From: Tetragonia tetragonoides
Taxonomy: Eukaryota; Streptophyta; Magnoliopsida; Caryophyllales; Aizoaceae
Assembly: GCA_038025085.1 (NCBI GenBank)
Contig: CM076147.1
Coordinates: 40,422,766 to 40,486,765 of the forward strand
Direction of reading: 5' to 3'
Length of the DNA: 64,000 nt
Shown here piece by piece: positions 58,070 through 64,000 of this stretch (positions within the stretch are counted from its first letter, which is position 1; each line of letters begins with the position of its first letter). The translations under genes and the position numbers were made by a program. The notes under the pieces are model-generated. The model was given only the letters and a program-made list of their open reading frames with translations, had not been told where the DNA came from and did no database searches.

Positions 58070-61000
58070 GAGTGCCATGTCCCATGTCGCACGGGTGAAA
58101 TAGGAGTTCGGGAACCCGGATGACCGTCTCGAAGCATCCGAAGTCCTCTAGGGTGACGATCGACCACCCGGAGAAGTTTGGTTCAAAAACGGAAACCGGG
58201 CCCCGGTAAGCCAAAAATCAAATGCTATAATCGACGTTTTTGGGCTTCTAGCTTCCGGGAGGCCCTGAAACGAAGGTTGATATTTTCGCACCACATCGCA
58301 CGGGTACCATTGGGGAACATAAGAGGTCCCCAGTTCCGGTATCGGGTCGGGTCCCTAATAAGCTTGTAACGGCGTTTTTACGGGACACTAATGTAAGGTC
58401 CGGAACATGGAAGGATGAGTTATATCAAGGTTCGGGAATCCGGATGACCCTCCCGGGGCACCAAGGGTCCTATAGGGTCATGATAGACCATTTGGAGAAG
58501 TTTGGGCAACAATGATACCCGGGCCCCCGGAAGCCGAAAACGAAGGTTATAATCCACTTTTTTTGGGCTTCTAGAAGGCGCTGGAACAAAGGTGGATTTT
58601 TTTGTGCCACATCGCACGGAACACCCTAGGGGACATAGGAGGTCCTTGGGGTCGCGTATTCGGTCTATGATAGGCTTGGAAGGGCGTTTTACGGGACACT
58701 GGTGTAAGAGTTGGAACACGAAAGGCATGGGAGATATCAAAGTTCAGGGATCCGGGTGACCCTCCCATGGCACCGAGGGTCCTCTAGGGACATGATAGAC
58801 CCCCGGGAGATTTTTGGACAGAAATGACACCCAAGTCTCGGGAAGCCGAAAACGAAGGCTAATCCACGTTTTTTGGGCTTACGGGAGGTCCCGAAATGAA
58901 GGATATTTTCGCACCACATCACACAGAATACTCCTAGGGAACATGGGAGACCCTTGGAATTGCTTATACGATCCCTGATAGACTTGGAAGAGCGTTCTAC
59001 GCTACATTGGTGTAAGAGTTGGAACACCACATGCATGGGTGATATCAAAGATCGGGGATCCGGATGACTCTTCCGGGGCACCGAGGGTCCTCTAGTGTCA
59101 TGGCAGACCTCCCAGAGAAGTTTGGACAAAAATGACACCCGAGCCTTGAAAAGCCGAAAACGAAGGCTATAATCCACGTTTTTTGGGCTTCCGGGAGGTC
59201 CCAAAATGAAGGTGGATGTTTTCGCACCACATCGCTCAGAATACTCCTTGGGGACATGGGAGACCCTTGGGGCTGCTTATACGATCATTGATTGGCTAGG
59301 AAGAGCATTTTACGCTACAGTGGTGCAAGAGTCGAAACACCAAACGCATGAGTGATATCGAAGATCTGGGATCCGGATGACTCTCCCGCGGTACCGAGGG
59401 TCCTCTAGGGTCATGGTAGACCCCCCGGAGAAGTACAAGCAAAAATGATATTCGACCTTTGGGAAGCTGAAAATCCACCTTTTTTGGGCTTCCGGAAGGT
59501 TCCGAAATGAAGGTAGATATTTTCGCACCACATCGCACACAATACTCCTAGGGGACATGCGAGACCCTTGGTGTTGCTTATCCGATCCCTGATAGGCTTA
59601 GAAGAGCGTTTTACGCTACACTAGTATAAGAGTCGGAACATGGGTGATATCAAAGATCGGGGATCCGGATGACTCTCCTGGGCCACCGAGGGTCCTCTAG
59701 GGTCATGGTAGACCCCCTAGAGAAGATTGGGCAAAACTAACACCCGAGCCCCGGGAAGCCGAAAACGAAGGCAATCCATGTTTTTTGGCCTTCCGGGAGG
59801 TCCCGAAATGAATGTGGATATATTCACACCACTTCGCACAGAAAACTCCTAGGGGACTTCGGAGACCCTTGGGGTTGCTTATCCGATCATTGATAGGCTT
59901 GGAAGAGCATTTTACGCTACACTGGTGTAAGAGTCGGAACACCAAAGGCATGGGTGATATCGAAGATCATGGATCCGGATGACTGTCCCGGGGTACCGAT
60001 GGTCCTCTAGGGTCATGGTAGACCCCCGGAGAAGTATAGGCAAAAATGATACCCGAGCCTCTGGAACACGAAAACGAAGGCTATAATGAAGGTGGATATT
60101 TTTGCACCACATCGCACAGAATACTCCTAGGGGACATGGGAGACCGTTGGGGTTGGTTATCCGATCTCTAATAGGCTTGGAAGAGCGTTTTACGCTACAC
60201 AGGTTAAGGATTGGAACACCACATGCATGGGTGTTATCGAAGATCGGGGATCCGGATGACTCTCCCGTAGCACTGAGGGTCCTTTAGGATCATGGTAGAC
60301 CCCCGGAGATGTTTGGGCGAAAATGACACCAGAGCCCCGGGAAGCCGAAAACAGAGGCAATAATCCACGTTTTTTGGGCTTCCAGGAGGTCCCAAAGTGA
60401 AGGTGGATATTTTCGCACCACATCGAACAGAATACTCCTAGGGGACATGAGAGACCCTTGGGGTTGCTTATCCGATCTCTGATAGGCTTGGAAGAACGTT
60501 TTACACTACACTGGTGTAAGAGTCGGATCTCGGAACACCAATTACATGAGTGATATCGAAGATCAGGGATCCGGATGACTCTCCCGGGGCACCGAGGGTT
60601 CTCTAGGGTCATTGTAGACCCCCCGGATAAGTTTGGGCAAAAATGACACCCGAGCCCCGGAAGCCGAAAAACAAATGCTATAATCCACGTGTTTTGGGCT
60701 TCCTGGAGGTCCTGAAATGAAGGTGGATATTTTCACACCACATCGCACAATATACTCCTAAGGGACATGGGAGACCCTTGGGGTTGCTTATCCGATCCCT
60801 GATAGGTTTGGAAGAGCGTTTTACGCTACACTGGTGTAAGAGTCAGAACACTAATGACATGAGTGATATTGAAGTTCGGTGATCCGGATGACTCCCCCGG
60901 GGCACCAATGGTCCTCTAGGGACATGGTAGACACCCCGTAGAAATTTGGGCAAAAATGACACCCGAGCCCCGTGAAGCCGAAAACGAAAGTGATAAATCT

Positions 61001-64000
61001 ACGTTTTTTTGCTTCCGGGAGGTCCCGACATGAAGGTGGATATTTTCGCACCACATCGCACAGAATACTCGTAAGTGACATGGAAGACCCTTGGGGTTGC
61101 TTATACGATCATTGTTTGGCTAGGAAGAGCATTTTACGCTACACTGGTATAAGAGTCGGAACACCAAAGGCATGGGTGATATAGAAGATCGGGGATCCGG
61201 ATGACTCTCCTGGGTACGGAGGGTCCTCTGAGGTCATGGTAGACCCCCCAAAGAAGTATAGGCAAAAATGATACCCGAGCCTTGGGAAGCCGAAAACAAA
61301 GGCTATAATCCACGTTTTTTAGGCTTCCGGGAGGTCCCGAAATGAAAGGGGATATTTTTGCACCACATCGCACAGAATACTCCTAGGGGACATGGGAGAC
61401 CCTTGGGGTTGCTTATCCGATCCCTAATAGGCTTGAAAGAACGTTTTATGCTACACTGGTGTGAGAGACGGAACACCAATGACATGGGTGATATCGAAGA
61501 TCGGTGATCCGGATGACTTTCCCGGGGCACCGAGGGTTCTCCTGGGTCACCTGAGCCCCGGGAAGTCGAAAACGAAGGCTATAATCCTCATTTTTTGGGC
61601 TTCCGGTAGATCCCAAAATGAAGGTGGATCTTTTCGCACCACATCGCACAGAATACTCCAATGGGACATGGGAGACCTTTTTGGTTGCTTATCTAATCAT
61701 TGATAGGCTTGGAAGAGCGTTTTACGCTACATTGGTGTAAGAGTCGGAACTCCAAAGGCATGAGTGATATCGAAGATCGGGATCCGGATGACTCTCCCGG
61801 GCCACCGAGGGTGCTCTAGGTACCTCGAGCCTCGAGAAGCCGAAAACGAAGGCTGTATAATCCACGTTTTTCTGGCTTCCAGGAGGTCCCGAAATGAAGG
61901 TGGATATTTTCGCACCACATCGCACAGAATACTCCTACGGGACATGGGAGACCCTTGGGATTGCTTATCCGATCCCTAATAGGCGTGGAAGAGCGTTCTA
62001 CGCTACACTGGTGTAAGAGTTGGAACATGGGTGATATCGAAGATCGGGGATTCGGATAACTCTCCCGAGGCATCGAGGGTCCTCTAGGGTCACAGTAGAC
62101 TCCCCGGAGATGTTTGGGCAAAAATTATACCAGAGATTCGGGAAGCCGAAAACGAAGGCCACGTTTTTTGGGGCTTCCAAGTGGTCCCGATATGATGGTG
62201 GATATTTTCGCACCACATCGCACAGAATACTCTTAGGGGACATGGGAGACCCTTGGGGTTGCTTATTCGATCATAGATTGGCTTGGAAGAGCATTTTTTC
62301 GCTACATTGGTGTAGGAGTTGGATTACCAAAAGGCATGGGTGATATCGAAGATCGGGGATCCGGATGACTCTCCCGGGGTACGAAGGTCTTCTAGGGTCA
62401 TGGTAGACCCCCTGGAGAAGTACATGCAAAAATGTTACCCGAGCCTTGGGAAGCCGAAAACGAAGGCTATATCCACGTTTTCTGGGCTTGAAGGAGGTCC
62501 CGAAATGAAGGTGGATATTTTCGTACCACATTGCACAGAATACTCCTAGGGGACATGGGAGACTCTGGGGTTGCTTATCCGATCACTGATAGCCTTGAAA
62601 GAGCGTTTTAGGCTACACTGGTGTAAGAGTCGGAACCGCATGCATGGGTGATATCGAAGATCGGGGATCCGGATGATTCTCCCGGGGAACTGAGGGTCCT
62701 CTAGGTTCATGGTAGACCCCCCGGAGATGTTTGGGCAAAAATGACACCCGAGCCCCGAAAAGTCGTAAACGAAGGCTAATCCACGTTATTTGGGCTTCCG
62801 GGACATCCCAAAATAAAGGTGGATCTTTTCGCACCACATCGCACGGGGGTTTCGCTCGCAACAATCCAATTAGTTCTCCGGGTAGTAGTATGCCTGCTAT
62901 TGCCAGAAGACCTTCTCTTCAATACTCCTAAGGGACATGGGAGACCCTTGAGGTTGCTTATCTGAACCCTGATGGGCTTGGAAGAACGTTTTACGCTACA
63001 CTGGTGTAAGAGACGGAAAACCAATGACATGGGTGATATCGAAGATCGGTGATCCTGATGACTCTCCCGGAGCACCGAAGGTCCTCTAGGGTCATGGTAG
63101 ACCCCCCGGAGAAGTTTGGGCATAAATAACACCCGAGCCTTGGGAAGCCGAAAACGAAGGCTATAATCCTCGTTTTTTGGGCTTTCGGAAGATCACAAAA
63201 TGAAGATGGATCTTTTCGCACCACATCGCACAGAATACTCCTAAGGGACATGGGAGACCCTTGGGGTTACTTATCCGATCATTGATAGGCTTGGAAGAGC
63301 GTTTTACGCTACACTGGTGTAAGAGTCGGAACACCTAAGGCATGGTTGATATCGAAGATCGGGGATCCGGATGACTCTCCCGGGGTACCGAGGGTCCTCT
63401 AGGGTCATGGTAGACCCCCTGGAGAAGTATAGGCAAAAATGATACCCGAGCCTCAGGAAGCCGAAAGCAAAGGCTTATTCACGTTTTTTTGGCTTCCGGG
63501 AGGTCCTGAAATGAAGGTGGATATTTTCGCACCACGTCACACAGAATACTCCTAGGGGACATGGGAGACCCTTGGGGACTGGGGGCTGCTTATCCGATCC
63601 CTGATAGGCTTGGAAAAACGTTTTATGCTACACTGGTGTAAGATTTGGAACATGTGTGATACCGAAGTTCGGGGATCCGGATGACTCTTTCGGGGTACCG
63701 AGGGTCCTCTAGGGTCGTGGTAGCCCCCCGGAGATGTTTTGGCAAAAATGACACCCGAGCCCCGGGATGCCGAAAACAAAGGCCACGTTTTTGGGGGCTT
63801 CTATGAGGTCCCGAAATAAAGGTGGATATTTTCGCACCACATCGCACAGAATACTCCTAGGGGACATGGGAAACCCTTGGGGTCCTTATACGATCATTGA
63901 TTTGCTAGGAAGAGCATTTTACGCTACACTGGTGTAAGAGTTGGAACACCAAAGGCATGGGTGATATCGAAGATCGGGGATCCGGATGACTCTCCCGGGG
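58070..64000 (+). repeat. Satellite array 3: about nineteen ~310-bp monomers, continuing past the window
   Basis: Same family and orientation as arrays 1 and 2. The anchor GATATCGAAGATCGGGGATC or a variant recurs near 58427, 58731, 59040, 59354, 59646, 59956, 60236, 60552, 60865, 61177, 61489, 61768, 62034, 62342, 62651, 63038, 63350, 63658 and 63968. The commonest spacing is 308-316 bp; short ones (266-292) reflect internal deletions and one of 387 bp holds an insertion. Most monomers have a BamHI site (GGATCC) in the anchor. The subfamily signature from about 58.9 kb on is CAGAATACTCCTAGGGGACA, CCTTGGGGTTGCTTATCCGA and TTTTACGCTACACTGGTGTA. The right edge is open. Confidence 0.95.
62845..62920 (+). 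other. 76-bp non-satellite insertion inside array 3
   Basis: Between GCACCACATCGCAC and AATACTCCTA, where other monomers have only AG, lies about 76 bp of unrelated sequence. It is absent from every other monomer in the window. One plus-strand frame is open throughout and reads FARNNPISSPGSSMPAIARR, a composition typical of a disordered protein segment. It is too short to assign. Confidence 0.75.

Noticed and set aside
58070..64000. Dozens of minus-strand open frames of 60-155 codons in the satellite, and similar ones in arrays 1 and 2
   Set aside because: They repeat with the monomer, begin and end at random phases, show no domain and are broken by each indel. Treated as repeat by-products.
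17541..64000. CRISPR-like reading of the regular repeats
   Set aside because: Units are continuous ~310-bp monomers without spacers, in a plant genome.

Overview
The window is nuclear DNA of a flowering plant. Genes have many GT-AG introns, intergenic DNA is AT-rich, and there are tRNA-derived SINEs, MITEs, a solo LTR and tandem satellite arrays. The nitrite reductase reads very close to the spinach enzyme as I remember it, so a core eudicot, probably of the order Caryophyllales, is my best guess; that is inference from similarity, not a database result.

Layout, left to right. 0.9-11.2 kb (+): a 13-exon non-canonical poly(A) polymerase of the TRF4/5 (TRL) type. 13.0-17.1 kb (+): a WEB1-family coiled-coil protein of chloroplast photorelocation. 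17.5-19.2 kb: satellite array 1. 19.5-20.5 kb (-): a single-exon cytosolic sulfotransferase. 21.8-24.9 kb (-): plastid ferredoxin-nitrite reductase in 4 exons. 25-27.5 kb: AT-rich gene-poor DNA. 27.5-28.4 kb: a CCGG-rich tandem repeat with a period near 60 bp, ending about 125 bp before the start of an 8-exon CMP-KDO synthetase gene (28.6-32.6 kb, +) that has an in-frame TGA in exon 3. 34.5-35.3 kb (-): a two-exon dynein-light-chain gene. 36.3 kb: a SINE with target-site duplications. 37.0-40.0 kb (+): m-type thioredoxin, two exons. 41.7 kb: a Tourist-like MITE. 42.1-46.1 kb (+): an RMA-type RING E3 ligase with a long 5'-UTR intron carrying a LINE fragment and a solo LTR. 46.7-48.1 kb: satellite array 2. 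49.5-51.3 kb (+): an alpha-expansin. 52.2-54.7 kb (+): a PPR gene broken by several frameshifts. 55.8 kb (+): the first exon of a Lys/Arg/Glu/Ser-rich nuclear protein whose remaining exons I cannot find. 58.07-64.0 kb: satellite array 3, running off the window.

The genes are independent housekeeping or specialised plant genes, with no operon or cluster logic. Two products act in the chloroplast stroma (nitrite reductase and thioredoxin m) and WEB1 acts on chloroplast movement, but nothing shows that they are co-regulated.

I see no clearly new biochemical system. The most unusual material is the ~310-bp satellite family: three arrays in one orientation, two of which start with the same diagnostic edge monomer. 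Other points worth checking are the solo LTR 20 bp before a splice acceptor, the stop codon in an otherwise intact CMP-KDO synthetase gene, and the CCGG-rich array beside that gene's start. All exon boundaries were read by hand from splice sites and frame continuity; there is no transcript evidence.
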